Below, in pieces: positions 46,379 through 55,671 of a stretch of DNA of 64,000 nucleotides (within the stretch, counting starts at the first letter, position 1; every line of letters begins with the position of its first letter). This stretch comes from an uncultured Clostridia bacterium (lineage in GTDB: Bacteria > Bacillota > Clostridia > TANB77 > CAG-508). The DNA is taken from contig CAKPQL010000005.1 in assembly GCA_934178555.1 (NCBI GenBank), positions 1-64,000 on the forward strand. The letters run 5' to 3'. The notes below the pieces were generated by a model. The model did not search any database and had not been told where the DNA came from. It saw nothing but the letters and a program-made list of their open reading frames with translations. Both the position numbers and the translations under genes were made by a program.

Positions 46379-47767
46379 ATGCAAATAAAATTTTATAATA
46401 CATTAACAAGAAAAAAGGAAGAATTTATTCCATTGAACAAAGATGTTGTTACAATGTATTCTTGTGGACCAACAGTATATAAAGATGCTACAATAGGAAA
46501 TATGAGAACAAATATATTTATGGATACATTAAGAAGAACATTGAAATATAATGGATATAAATTAAAGCATGTTATGAATATAACAGATGTTGGACATTTA
46601 GTTTCAGATGCAGATGAAGGAGAAGATAAAATGATAAAATCTGCAAAAGAACAAGGAAAATCTCCATTAGAAATTGCTAAGTATTATACAGATTTGTTTA
46701 TGAAAGATTTAGAAAGACTAAATATAGATTTGCCAGAAATTATATGTAAGGCAACAGATAATATAAAAGAGATGATTGAATATGTAGAAAAATTAATGGA
46801 AAATGGTTATGCATATGAAACATCTACAGCTATATATTTTGATGTTTCAAAATTAGATACATATGGTATACTTTCTGGTATAAATTTAAAAGAACAAAAA
46901 GCTGGAGCAAGAGTTGAATTAGATGAAGAAAAAAGAAATCCTTACGATTTTGCTTTATGGATAAAAGCACCAGAAAATCATTTAATGAAATGGGAAAGCC
47001 CATGGGGATTAAGTTATCCAGGATGGCATATAGAGTGTTCTACAATGGGTAAAAAATATTTAGGAGATCAGTTTGATATACATACAGGTGGAGTAGATTT
47101 AATACCAACACACCATGAAAATGAAATTGCACAAAGCAAAGGATGTACAGGAAAAATACCAGCAAGGTATTGGATGCATGGGGAATTTTTATTAATAAAT
47201 GGTGGGAAAATGTCAAAAAGCCTAAACAATGTATATCTTGTAGAAGATATAGTACAAAGAGGATATTCTCCATTAGCATATAAACTATTTTGTTTTACAT
47301 CACATTATAGAAACAAATTAAATTTCACATGGGAAGGCATAGATGCAGCAAATAAGTCATTAGAAAAGTTAAGAGAGTCTTATATAAGGCATAATCAAGG
47401 TGAAGAGAGAATTCCTCAAGAAGAAATTGAAAGTTATAAAATTAAATTTTTAGAAGCAATAAATGACGATTTAAATATGCCTGTAGCTATGAGTGTAGTG
47501 TGGGATGTTGCAAAAAATACTAAAAAATCAAGACAATTTGCCGAACTTTTACTGGACTTTGATAAAGTTTTGGGATTGGACATAGATAAAAAAGAAGAAT
47601 TAAAGAAAGATGAGATTCCAGAAGAAGTACAAAAATTATTGGATGAAAGAAATAAAGCAAGATTAAATAAGGATTGGGCAGAATCTGATAAATTAAGAGA
47701 TTTAATAAAAGAAAAAGGGTATATTGTAAAAGATTCTAAAGAAGGTACAACAGTAGAGAAAATATAA
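46379..47767 (+). CDS. cysS: Cysteinyl-tRNA synthetase with atypical HIGH motif
   Basis: 462 residues. Zinc ligands appear in MYSCGPTVY, WHIECSTMG and HHENEIAQ, and the KMSKS loop is intact (GGKMSKSLNN). The class I signature that normally reads AHIGN reads DATIGNMRT here, so the first histidine of HIGH is threonine, as in the TIGN form found in tryptophanyl-tRNA synthetases. The rest of the enzyme looks intact and it is the only copy seen. It charges tRNA-Cys. Confidence 0.9.
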   Translation: MQIKFYNTLTRKKEEFIPLNKDVVTMYSCGPTVYKDATIGNMRTNIFMDTLRRTLKYNGYKLKHVMNITDVGHLVSDADEGEDKMIKSAKEQGKSPLEIAKYYTDLFMKDLERLNIDLPEIICKATDNIKEMIEYVEKLMENGYAYETSTAIYFDVSKLDTYGILSGINLKEQKAGARVELDEEKRNPYDFALWIKAPENHLMKWESPWGLSYPGWHIECSTMGKKYLGDQFDIHTGGVDLIPTHHENEIAQSKGCTGKIPARYWMHGEFLLINGGKMSKSLNNVYLVEDIVQRGYSPLAYKLFCFTSHYRNKLNFTWEGIDAANKSLEKLRESYIRHNQGEERIPQEEIESYKIKFLEAINDDLNMPVAMSVVWDVAKNTKKSRQFAELLLDFDKVLGLDIDKKEELKKDEIPEEVQKLLDERNKARLNKDWAESDKLRDLIKEKGYIVKDSKEGTTVEKI

Positions 47768-47789
47768 TATTAAAATATTGGAGAATAAT

Positions 47790-48119
47790 ATGGAAAATAA
47801 AAGTATGAAAGAAAAATATGCTTCATATTATAGAGCTGGAAAAGGAAATATAAATAATTTTATAAATGGAATAAGTAAAAAAAATTTCAAACATTTAAAA
47901 GAAATGTATAATGATGTATGCAAAGAAGAAAGTGACTTTTTAGTTGACTTAGAGATGTATAATCGAAAACTGCAAAATATTCAGAAAAGTAACCATAGTA
48001 AAGAGGATTTAGAAGACATAAAGTTTAATATGAATTGGTGTGAAAAGAGATTAGAATTTGTGAGAATCAAAAAGGAAATATTACAAAAAGAATTAAATGA
48101 AAAAGAATTGCAAAGATAA
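47790..48119 (+). CDS. Hypothetical helical protein, 109 aa
   Basis: From the ATG at 47790 (behind GGAG); a TTG at 47778 is in the ribosome site. The product is charged and predicted mostly helical (KKNFKHLKEMYNDVCKEE, KLQNIQKSNHSKEDLEDIK), with no membrane segment. It follows cysS after 22 bases, so it is probably co-transcribed. No family recognised. Confidence 0.6.
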   Translation: MENKSMKEKYASYYRAGKGNINNFINGISKKNFKHLKEMYNDVCKEESDFLVDLEMYNRKLQNIQKSNHSKEDLEDIKFNMNWCEKRLEFVRIKKEILQKELNEKELQR

Positions 48120-48123
48120 ATGT

Positions 48124-48152
48124 TTGAACAAAATGTATTTTTATGATATAAT
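48124..48152 (+). promoter_or_regulatory. Promoter of the 93-aa orphan gene
   Basis: TTGAAC (48124-48129), 17-bp spacer, TATAAT (48147-48152), about 32 bp before the ATG. Confidence 0.75.
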
Positions 48153-48183
48153 TTATGTATACTATTTTTAGAAAGAAGGTTTT

Positions 48184-48465
48184 ATGATGGAAATCTCTAT
48201 GAGGATTAAAATAGAAAGGCGGAGTCTGTTTCCAATATTAAACTTTATATGTGAGACAAATATCTGCAAAGAAGCTAGAAAAGATTTGATTTCTGCGTTC
48301 TTGAAATTTGTAGATGCAAGTGAAAAATATAAGGGAAAAATTTGGGATTCAGGCGAAATGATATCTTTTCCAATGGAAAAAGGAAAAATGTATATGAGTT
48401 TTTCTTTGATTTTTCCAAACGAACAATCCTTAGTAGAATTTTGTAACCTCGTAAACAACATTTGA
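48184..48465 (+). CDS. Orphan protein of unknown function, 93 aa
   Basis: ATG at 48184 (or 48187) behind AGAAAGAAGG. The product reads MRIKIERRSLFPILNFICE near the start and looks globular, alpha/beta, with no signal. Codon use is mixed but GC-richer than uvrC or cysS. It contains an in-frame AGG CGG AGT; a +1 shift there would stop within six codons, so the zero frame seems to be the real one. Own promoter and terminator. Confidence 0.55.
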   Translation: MMEISMRIKIERRSLFPILNFICETNICKEARKDLISAFLKFVDASEKYKGKIWDSGEMISFPMEKGKMYMSFSLIFPNEQSLVEFCNLVNNI

Positions 48466-48468
48466 AAT

Positions 48469-48497
48469 AAAGGTTTCCGTAATGGAGACCTTTTAAA
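48469..48497 (+). terminator. Terminator of the 93-aa orphan gene
   Basis: AAAGGTTTCC (48469-48478), loop GTAAT, GGAGACCTTT (48484-48493) with one G-T pair, then T. Confidence 0.8.
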
Positions 48498-48521
48498 TTA
48501 ATAAGGGATAAGGATAAAATT

Positions 48522-50312
48522 ATGTTTAATATAAATGAAGAATTAAAAAAATTACCAGGAAAACCTGGGGTATATATTATGAGAGATAAAGATAATAATA
48601 TATTGTATGTAGGAAAAGCAGTTTCTTTAAAGAATAGAGTAAGACAGTATTTTAGAAAAACCAAAAAAACAGAAAGAATAAAAAGAATGGTATCATTAAT
48701 AGACCATTTTGAATATATAGTTACAGATAATGAAGCAGAAGCACTAATTTTAGAATGTAATTTAATAAAGAAAAATAAACCTAAATTTAATGTATTATTA
48801 AAGGATGATAAAACATATCCATATATAAAGATAGATGTGAAATCAGAATATCCAAGTGTATTTATAACAAGAACTATTTTAAACGATGGAAGTAAATATT
48901 TTGGACCATATGCGAATCCGGGAAGTGCAAAAGAAATGGTAGATTTTATTAAACAAAAATTTCAAATAAGACAATGCAGAAATTTTAAATCTAATAAGAG
49001 AGCTTGTTTAAATTATCATATAAAAAAATGTCTAGCACCCTGTATGGGATATGTATCTAAAGAAGATTATAGAGAACAAATAAATCAAATTATAATGTTG
49101 CTAGAGGGAAGAACAGAAAAAATCATAAAAAAGATAGATGATGAAATAAAAGAGATGTCAGATAAAATGGAATATGAAAAAGCAGCAATGCTAAGAGATA
49201 AAAAGCTTGCAATAGAGCGAATTTCGGCAAAACAAAAGGTATCTAATATAAATGAAAATACAATAGATGTTATAGGGATGGCAAGAAATAATATAAAAGT
49301 ATGTATCGAAATTTTCTTTGTAAGAAGTAGTAAGATGATAGGAAGAGAACACTATTTTTTTGAAAATTTAGAAGAAGTAGAAGATAAAGAAATATTATCA
49401 AGTTTTATAAAACAATATTATTTTGATAAAAATGATTTGCCTAGTAAAATAATGTTAAAAGAAGAGATTGAAGAGGCAAGTGTGTTACAGGAATGGTTAA
49501 GTAAAAAGGCTGAAAGAAAAGTAGAATTTAAGTTTCCACAAAAGGGTGAAAAATTACGTTTTGTAGAAATGGCAGAAAATAATGCTAGAATAACGTTGGA
49601 AAATAAATCAAAGGAAAAAGAGGGCATCCTATTAGAATTAAAAGAAGTATTAGATTTAGACAAGTTACCAAGAAAAATAGAGTGCTTTGATATATCTAAT
49701 ATATCTGGAACCAATACCGTTGCTGGAATGTGTGTAGCAGTTGATGGAAATATAAAAAGAAATTTATCAAGAAGATTTAAAATAAAAACTGTTTATGGGC
49801 AAGATGATCCTAAATGTACAAAAGAAGTGATTGAAAGAAGAATAAAACATTCGCTAAGTGGAGATAACAAAGGCTTTGGAGTTTTACCAGATCTTATCTT
49901 AGCTGATGGAGGTATAACACAAATAAGAGCGATTATGGAGGTAATAGACGAATACAATTTGAATATCCCTGTATATGGAATGGTAAAAAATGATAAGCAT
50001 CAAACTAGAGCTTTAATAGACAAAGATAGAAATGAAATAAAAATAAGTACAGAGCTTTTGAATTTTATAACGATTTTTCAAGATGAGGTTCATAATACTG
50101 CAATCGAGTATCATAGAAAATTAAGAGAAAAAGAAATGTTAAAGTCTGAATTAGATGATATAAATGGAATTGGAGAGAAGAAAAGGCAAGAATTATTAAA
50201 GAAATTTGGAAGTATAGAAAATATAAAGAATGCAAGTATAGAAGAATTAACAAGTATAAAAGGTATAAATGAAGATTTAGCCAAAAGAATAGTAAATTTA
50301 AGCAATAAATAG
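48522..50312 (+). CDS. uvrC: Excinuclease ABC subunit C
   Basis: 596 residues. A GIY-YIG nuclease at the start (PGVYIMRDKDNNILYVGKA), a Cys-rich patch (CLNYHIKKCLAPCMGY), a UVR domain (KEMSDKMEYEKAAMLRDKK), the RNase H-like domain (IECFDISNISGTNTVAGM, LILADGGITQI) and a terminal helix-hairpin-helix pair (LDDINGIGEKKRQELLKKFG). It makes both incisions in nucleotide excision repair with UvrA and UvrB. Confidence 0.95.
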   Translation: MFNINEELKKLPGKPGVYIMRDKDNNILYVGKAVSLKNRVRQYFRKTKKTERIKRMVSLIDHFEYIVTDNEAEALILECNLIKKNKPKFNVLLKDDKTYPYIKIDVKSEYPSVFITRTILNDGSKYFGPYANPGSAKEMVDFIKQKFQIRQCRNFKSNKRACLNYHIKKCLAPCMGYVSKEDYREQINQIIMLLEGRTEKIIKKIDDEIKEMSDKMEYEKAAMLRDKKLAIERISAKQKVSNINENTIDVIGMARNNIKVCIEIFFVRSSKMIGREHYFFENLEEVEDKEILSSFIKQYYFDKNDLPSKIMLKEEIEEASVLQEWLSKKAERKVEFKFPQKGEKLRFVEMAENNARITLENKSKEKEGILLELKEVLDLDKLPRKIECFDISNISGTNTVAGMCVAVDGNIKRNLSRRFKIKTVYGQDDPKCTKEVIERRIKHSLSGDNKGFGVLPDLILADGGITQIRAIMEVIDEYNLNIPVYGMVKNDKHQTRALIDKDRNEIKISTELLNFITIFQDEVHNTAIEYHRKLREKEMLKSELDDINGIGEKKRQELLKKFGSIENIKNASIEELTSIKGINEDLAKRIVNLSNK

Positions 50313-50452
50313 TAAGTTTAGTTGAAATATGACATACGATTGTGATAATATATATGAATAAATGTATTATTTCATGAATATATATTTAATGAAATAAAAG
50401 GTTGTTTGAATATATCATTATAATAACAACTAAAATATATTTTGGAGGTAAT

Positions 50453-50656
50453 ATGTTTATGGAAATTACAAAAGACAATTATTTTAATGTTAAGTATAAT
50501 AAGTGTAGAAATGTACTTGAAATGAAAGAGAATAGAAAGAAAAATGTTTTTAAAAGACATAAGGTTATAACAGGAGTACTTAGTGCAACAATTATACTTG
50601 TAATGATAAATTTATTGTTAATATATAAATTTTTTGCAATATTGCTTACTATTTAA
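50453..50656 (+). CDS. Small membrane protein, 67 aa
   Basis: From the ATG at 50453, behind TTGGAGGT. A polar N-terminal half (MFMEITKDNYFNVKYNKC, then a Lys/Arg-rich stretch) is followed by one membrane segment (VITGVLSATIILVMINLLLI) at the C-terminus. It precedes ispH by 36 bases. Unknown function. Confidence 0.55.
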   Translation: MFMEITKDNYFNVKYNKCRNVLEMKENRKKNVFKRHKVITGVLSATIILVMINLLLIYKFFAILLTI

Positions 50657-50692
50657 TAATTTGATATATTGCTAAAATAAAAGGGGTTAGAA

Positions 50693-51580
50693 ATGGAATT
50701 GATAATCGGAAAAACAGCTGGATTTTGTTTTGGAGTAAAAAATGCTGTAGATAAGACATATGAAACAATAAAAAAACAAAATAAAGAATTGTATTGTTTA
50801 GGAGAATTAGTACATAATGAAAAAGTTATAGAAAATATAACAAGTGCAGGAGTTGTAACGGTAGATGATATTAATAATGTGCCAGAAAATACAAATCTAA
50901 TAATAAGAGCACACGGAGTAAAACCGGAGGTATATGATATTGCAAATAAAAAAAATATACATATTATAGATTTAACTTGTCCAAAGGTTTTAAAGGTTCA
51001 TGAATTAGCTAAAAATTTTTGTAATAAAAATTACTATATAATTTTAATAGCAGAAAAATCTCACCCTGAAACTATAGGAACAAGTGGATTCTGTGGAGAA
51101 AATATTAGTATAGTACAATCAGTAGATGATATTGATGTAGAGATAAAAAAATTTAAAAAATCAAATTTAAGTAAAATTGCAATAATAGCACAAACTACAT
51201 TTTCAACGGAGCGATTTGAAGATATAGTAAAAAGAATAAGAGAAAAAGTGGATTGTGAGGTAGAAATAGAAAATACAATATGTAATGCAACTGCAATGAG
51301 ACAAGCTGAAACAGAAGAATTATCTAAGAAAGTAGATTTAATGATAGTTGTTGGAGGAAAAAATAGTGCCAATACTAAAAGATTATATGATATATCTTGC
51401 ATAAATTGCGATAATGCTATACTGATACAAAATAAAAATGATGAATTATTAGAAAAAACATTAAGAAATAAATATGATAAAATAGGACTAATGGCAGGAG
51501 CATCAACTCCACGAGAAAGCATTGAAGAGGTCGTGGATTATATAAATAAAATCGGAGGGGAAAATGAATATAGCAAATGA
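50693..51580 (+). CDS. ispH: 4-hydroxy-3-methylbut-2-enyl diphosphate reductase
   Basis: 295 residues. The three Fe-S cysteines are in AGFCFGVKNAVDK, DLTCPKVLKVHE and ENTICNATAMRQ, with RAHG and VVGGKNSANTKRL. It is the last step of the MEP isoprenoid pathway. It overlaps the downstream methyltransferase by 17 bases. Some clostridial IspH are fused to ribosomal S1 domains; this one is not. Confidence 0.95.
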   Translation: MELIIGKTAGFCFGVKNAVDKTYETIKKQNKELYCLGELVHNEKVIENITSAGVVTVDDINNVPENTNLIIRAHGVKPEVYDIANKKNIHIIDLTCPKVLKVHELAKNFCNKNYYIILIAEKSHPETIGTSGFCGENISIVQSVDDIDVEIKKFKKSNLSKIAIIAQTTFSTERFEDIVKRIREKVDCEVEIENTICNATAMRQAETEELSKKVDLMIVVGGKNSANTKRLYDISCINCDNAILIQNKNDELLEKTLRNKYDKIGLMAGASTPRESIEEVVDYINKIGGENEYSK

Positions 51581-52427
51581 TTGGAAAGATTATGAAATAC
51601 TAGATATGGCAAATGGCGAAAAGTTAGAAAAATGGGGAAAATATACACTAGTAAGACCAGATCCACAAATAATATGGAATAAAAAAACACATGAAGAAAA
51701 ATGGAAAGAAGCAAATGCTGTATATACTAGAAGTAAAACTGGTGGCGGAAGCTGGAGTTATAAAACAAAATTACCAGAAACTTGGAAAATAAATTATAAA
51801 GATTTAACCTTTAACATAAAATTAATGGGATTTAAACATACAGGATTATTTCCAGAGCAGGCAGCTAATTGGGATTGGATGATAAATAAAATACAAAATG
51901 CAAAAAGACCTGTAAAAGTATTAAATCTTTTTGCATATACAGGAGGAGCATCTGTAGCGTGTTTGTATGCTGGTGCTTCTGTTTGCCATGTAGATAGTTC
52001 TAAAGGAATGGTAGCATGGGCGAAAGAAAATGTTATATCATCTAAATTACAAGAAAAGCCAATACGATATATAGTAGATGATGTTGTGAAGTTTGTTAAC
52101 AGAGAAATAAGAAGAGGAAATAAATATGATGCAATTATAATGGATCCTCCATCTTATGGAAGAGGTGCTAATGGAGAAGTATGGCAATTTGAAGAAAGCA
52201 TTAATAACCTAGTGAAATTATGTATGCAGGTATTGAGTGATAACCCATTATTTTTCTTAATAAATTCATATACAACAGGAATATCTTCTATGGTTTTAAG
52301 CAATATATTAACAATAAATATGAATAGAAGTTATAAAGGAAAAATTACATCAGGAGAAATTGGATTACCAATGAAAGATTCAAATTTAATATTACCTTGT
52401 GGAATATATGGACGTTGGGAGAAGTAA
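51564..52427 (+). CDS. Class I SAM-dependent methyltransferase, RlmI-like
   Basis: 287 residues. Motif I is VLNLFAYTGGASVACLYAG, motif II CHVDSSKGMVAWAKEN and motif IV MDPPSYGRGANGEVW, the DPPSY type of rRNA cytosine or guanine methyltransferases (RlmI/RlmK family). No N-terminal PUA domain, so the exact target is unknown. The start lies inside ispH, behind CGGAGGGG, which indicates coupling. Confidence 0.8.
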   Translation: MNIANDWKDYEILDMANGEKLEKWGKYTLVRPDPQIIWNKKTHEEKWKEANAVYTRSKTGGGSWSYKTKLPETWKINYKDLTFNIKLMGFKHTGLFPEQAANWDWMINKIQNAKRPVKVLNLFAYTGGASVACLYAGASVCHVDSSKGMVAWAKENVISSKLQEKPIRYIVDDVVKFVNREIRRGNKYDAIIMDPPSYGRGANGEVWQFEESINNLVKLCMQVLSDNPLFFLINSYTTGISSMVLSNILTINMNRSYKGKITSGEIGLPMKDSNLILPCGIYGRWEK

Positions 52428-52449
52428 AAAAATAAAAAGAATTAAGAAA

Positions 52450-52479
52450 TTGACAAAATAATCAGCAATTATATATAAT
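52450..52479 (+). promoter_or_regulatory. Promoter of dut
   Basis: TTGACA (52450-52455), 18-bp spacer, TATAAT (52474-52479), followed by a leader of about 55 bases. Confidence 0.75.
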
Positions 52480-52539
52480 ACTAGTATTGTAATGGTGGAT
52501 TTTGTGTCTACCTATATAGAATAAAAAGGAGCGATATAT

Positions 52540-53001
52540 ATGGAAAGAGTAAGAGGATTTGAAATAGCAAAAGGTTTTGAAGATAAGGAAATAACAATGC
52601 CAGAGAGAAAAACAAAATTATCAGCAGGATATGACGTATGTGCTGCTGAAGATTGTGTAATACTACCTTTTAAATTGGGAGATAAACCAACACTTGTAAA
52701 AACTGGTTTAAAAGCATATATGCCAGAAGATGAATATTTAATGTTATGCAATAGAAGTTCTAACCCAAGTAAAAAAGGATTGGTTATGGCAAACAGTATT
52801 GGTATAATAGATGCAGATTATTATGGAAATCCAGATAATGATGGACATTTTATGTATGCCTTTTATAATATAAAAAACGAAGCATTAGAAATAAAAAAAG
52901 GAGATATAATAGGACAAGCAATTTTTCAAAAATTTTTAACAATAGATAATGATTTAGCAGAAGGTGCAAGACTAGGGGGATTTGGATCAACTAGCAAATA
53001 A
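52540..53001 (+). CDS. dut: dUTPase family protein
   Basis: 153 residues behind AAGGAGCG. Motif 1 LSAGYDVCAAE, motif 2 CNRSSNPSKKGLVMANS, motif 3 GIIDADYYGNPDN and the C-terminal motif 5 GGFGSTSK are present. It hydrolyses dUTP to dUMP as a trimer. Its catalytic region is longer than in E. coli Dut, of a kind common in Firmicutes and their phages. Confidence 0.85.
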   Translation: MERVRGFEIAKGFEDKEITMPERKTKLSAGYDVCAAEDCVILPFKLGDKPTLVKTGLKAYMPEDEYLMLCNRSSNPSKKGLVMANSIGIIDADYYGNPDNDGHFMYAFYNIKNEALEIKKGDIIGQAIFQKFLTIDNDLAEGARLGGFGSTSK

Positions 53002-53105
53002 AAATAAGAATAATTTACCAATTTTGTTATTTACTTTTAGCAAAATTTGTAGTATACTATATATGGTCGGTGATAGAGAAAAACATACGGAAAGGAATGA
53101 TTTAC

Positions 53106-53702
53106 ATGTTTAACGTTGGCGATAAAGTAGTATACCCAATGCATGGTGCAGGAACAATAGAAGCAATAGAGGAAAAAGATATATTAGGAGAGAAACAAGC
53201 TTATTACATAATAAAAATGCCTGGAGAAGTAAAATGTATGGTACCAACAGTAAAGGCAGAAGAAATTGGTGTAAGAGATGTTATAGATAAAGAAACTGCA
53301 GGAAAAGTATTTAAAGTATTGGAACAAGATAGCACAGAAATGTCAATGAATTGGAATAAAAGATACAGAGATAATATGGATAAAATGAAAAGTGGAAACG
53401 CTTATGAAATTGCAGATGTAGTTAGAAATTTAAGTTTTAAACAAAAAGAAAAAGGATTATCAACTGGTGAAAAGAAAATGTTATTGAATGCAAAACAAAT
53501 ATTAGTAAGTGAGTTAACATTAGCAGAACATGCACCAGAAAATGAAGTTGAAGAATTGGTAGACAATACAATCAATGCATCATATAGTGAATATTGTAAA
53601 AACCCAATACCAAATAATATTGTAAAGAAATTTATTTCGTATGAAGACGTTATTGATATTGGAGATATGGATGATAACTTTGATTCAACAGATGAATTAT
53701 AA
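53106..53702 (+). CDS. carD: CarD/CdnL-family RNA polymerase-binding regulator
   Basis: 198 residues from the ATG at 53106 (an earlier GTG/TTG-type start at 53070 lies in the leader). The N-terminal RNA polymerase-interacting domain (NVGDKVVYPMHGAGTIEAIE) and the helical C-terminal domain (SGNAYEIADVVRNLSFKQKEKGLS) match CarD/CdnL, with about 35 extra acidic residues at the end. These proteins stabilise open complexes at promoters. Confidence 0.85.
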   Translation: MFNVGDKVVYPMHGAGTIEAIEEKDILGEKQAYYIIKMPGEVKCMVPTVKAEEIGVRDVIDKETAGKVFKVLEQDSTEMSMNWNKRYRDNMDKMKSGNAYEIADVVRNLSFKQKEKGLSTGEKKMLLNAKQILVSELTLAEHAPENEVEELVDNTINASYSEYCKNPIPNNIVKKFISYEDVIDIGDMDDNFDSTDEL

Positions 53703-53716
53703 TGAGATTATGGTAG

Positions 53717-53738
53717 GGCACGTGAAAACGTGCCTTTT
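53717..53738 (+). terminator. Terminator of carD
   Basis: GGCACGT (53717-53723), GAAA tetraloop, ACGTGCC (53728-53734), then TTTT. Confidence 0.9.
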
Positions 53739-53863
53739 GCTTTTGGTAATAGGAAAAGCTATTAACATAAAATATATCGTTTTTACATTATTTTGTTCGA
53801 CAAAAGAAGGATTTGAGATTTAACTGTCGAATATTATATTTATGTAAAAGAAAGGTGCAAGAA

Positions 53864-55648
53864 ATGGTGCGATATAGTGACGAATTAATTGATGAAATAA
53901 GAAATAGTAATGATATAGTAGATATAATATCACAATATGTAGTATTAAAAAGAAGCGGTAGAAATTTTTTTGGATTGTGTCCATTCCACAAAGAAAAATC
54001 ACCTTCTTTTTCTGTTTCTCCAGATAAGCAAATATTTCATTGCTTTGGATGTGGAGCAGGTGGTAATGTAATACACTTTATTCAAAAAATAGAAAATATA
54101 GATTTTAGAGAAACTATAGAAATGCTTGCAGAAAGAGCAGGAATAATCTTACCTACAATAGAAAATTCTGCAGAAGATAAAAAACAATTTTTAAAGAAAA
54201 AAGTGTATGAAATAAATGAAAAAGCTGCTTTATTTTATCATGAAAATTTATATAAACCAACTTCAAAAGCTGCACAGGAATATATAAAGAAAAGAAAATT
54301 AGATAATAAAACATTAAAGTCATTTCAAATAGGATATTCAGGAAATTACAATGAATTATATACATATTTAAAACAGCAAGGTTATACGGATGAAGAGGTA
54401 GTTGCGTCAACACTTGTAGTAAGAAATGATAATGGTTCATATGTAGACAGATTTAGAAAGAGACTAATGATACCTATATTTGATGTAAGAAATAGAACAA
54501 TTGCTTTTGGAGGAAGAGTATTAGATGATTCTTTACCTAAATATATTAATTCACCAGAAAGTATAGTTTATAGTAAAGGAAGAAATTTATTTGCTTTAAA
54601 TATTGCAAAAAATTCTAATCCACAAAAGCTCATAATGGTAGAAGGGTATATGGATGCAATATCTCTATATCAAAGAGGCATAAATAATGTGGTTGCATCT
54701 TTAGGAACGGCACTTACAGAGGGACAAGCTAGATTGCTTAGAAAATATTGTGAAAAAGTTATTATTTCATATGATTCAGATGGAGCAGGACAAGCAGCAA
54801 CTTTAAGAGGCTTGGAAATACTAAAAGCAATAGGGTGTGACGTAAGAATATTACAAATGGAAGGTGCAAAAGACCCAGACGAATATGTTATAAAATATGG
54901 AAGTGGTAGATTTAATTTATTAGTAGAAGAAGCAATATCTTTAGTAGAGTTTAAGGTAAAAGTTTTGAAAAGACAGTTAGACATAAATAATACTAGCGAT
55001 AAAATAAAATTTTTAAACGAAATCGCCAAAATATTAACAACAGTTGATAATGATATAGAAAAAGAAGTTTATATAGAAAAAATTTCTGAAGAATATAAAA
55101 TATCAAAAGAAGCAATATATGCACAAATTAATAAATTAAATTATGCTAACAATCAAGGGAAAAAAGTACTTGAAAGAAATTTTCAAGTAAAAGCGCAAGT
55201 AAAAAATGAACAAGAAACAGAAACTTTAGTAAAAAGAGAAAATATGATAATTGCACTTTTAATTAATGAAGGAAAAAGAGTATATGACCAAATAAAAGAT
55301 GTAATATCTCCAGATGATTTAAAAAAAGAAGAAAATAAAGCAATAATAAAAAAAATGTATGAAGAATATAAAAACGGAGATAGTAATATAAATAATATAT
55401 TGGATTTATTTAATAATGATGAGAAAACAATAAATTATATTACAGGTATAATGGCAACAGATTATGGAATTACAGATATAAATAAATCAATTAAAGACAT
55501 AATACATATATATCAAAAAGATAAATTAACAGATAAAAAAAATCAAATAATAAAACAGCTTGAAGACAAGAATTTAAGTATAGAGGAAAAATCAAATTTA
55601 GAAAAACAATTAAGCAATATAATTATAGAGTTAGCAAGAGTTAAGTAA
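53864..55648 (+). CDS. dnaG: DNA primase
   Basis: 594 residues from the ATG at 53864 behind GAAAGGTGC. Zinc finger FFGLCPFHKEKSPSFS with CFGCGAGG, then the TOPRIM domain (LIMVEGYMDAISLYQRG, YDSDGAGQAA) and a C-terminal helicase-binding region. It makes RNA primers for replication. It is followed by rpoD, as in the classical macromolecular synthesis operon. Confidence 0.95.
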   Translation: MVRYSDELIDEIRNSNDIVDIISQYVVLKRSGRNFFGLCPFHKEKSPSFSVSPDKQIFHCFGCGAGGNVIHFIQKIENIDFRETIEMLAERAGIILPTIENSAEDKKQFLKKKVYEINEKAALFYHENLYKPTSKAAQEYIKKRKLDNKTLKSFQIGYSGNYNELYTYLKQQGYTDEEVVASTLVVRNDNGSYVDRFRKRLMIPIFDVRNRTIAFGGRVLDDSLPKYINSPESIVYSKGRNLFALNIAKNSNPQKLIMVEGYMDAISLYQRGINNVVASLGTALTEGQARLLRKYCEKVIISYDSDGAGQAATLRGLEILKAIGCDVRILQMEGAKDPDEYVIKYGSGRFNLLVEEAISLVEFKVKVLKRQLDINNTSDKIKFLNEIAKILTTVDNDIEKEVYIEKISEEYKISKEAIYAQINKLNYANNQGKKVLERNFQVKAQVKNEQETETLVKRENMIIALLINEGKRVYDQIKDVISPDDLKKEENKAIIKKMYEEYKNGDSNINNILDLFNNDEKTINYITGIMATDYGITDINKSIKDIIHIYQKDKLTDKKNQIIKQLEDKNLSIEEKSNLEKQLSNIIIELARVK

Positions 55649-55671
55649 AATTGAAAGGAAAGGTGTTTACA

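Noticed and set aside
50402..50452. N-terminal extension of the small membrane protein at 50453
   Set aside because: It reads through the GGAGG site that serves the ATG at 50453.
53813..53863. Upstream extension of dnaG
   Set aside because: The added 17 residues are unlike DnaG, and the ATG at 53864 has a proper ribosome site.
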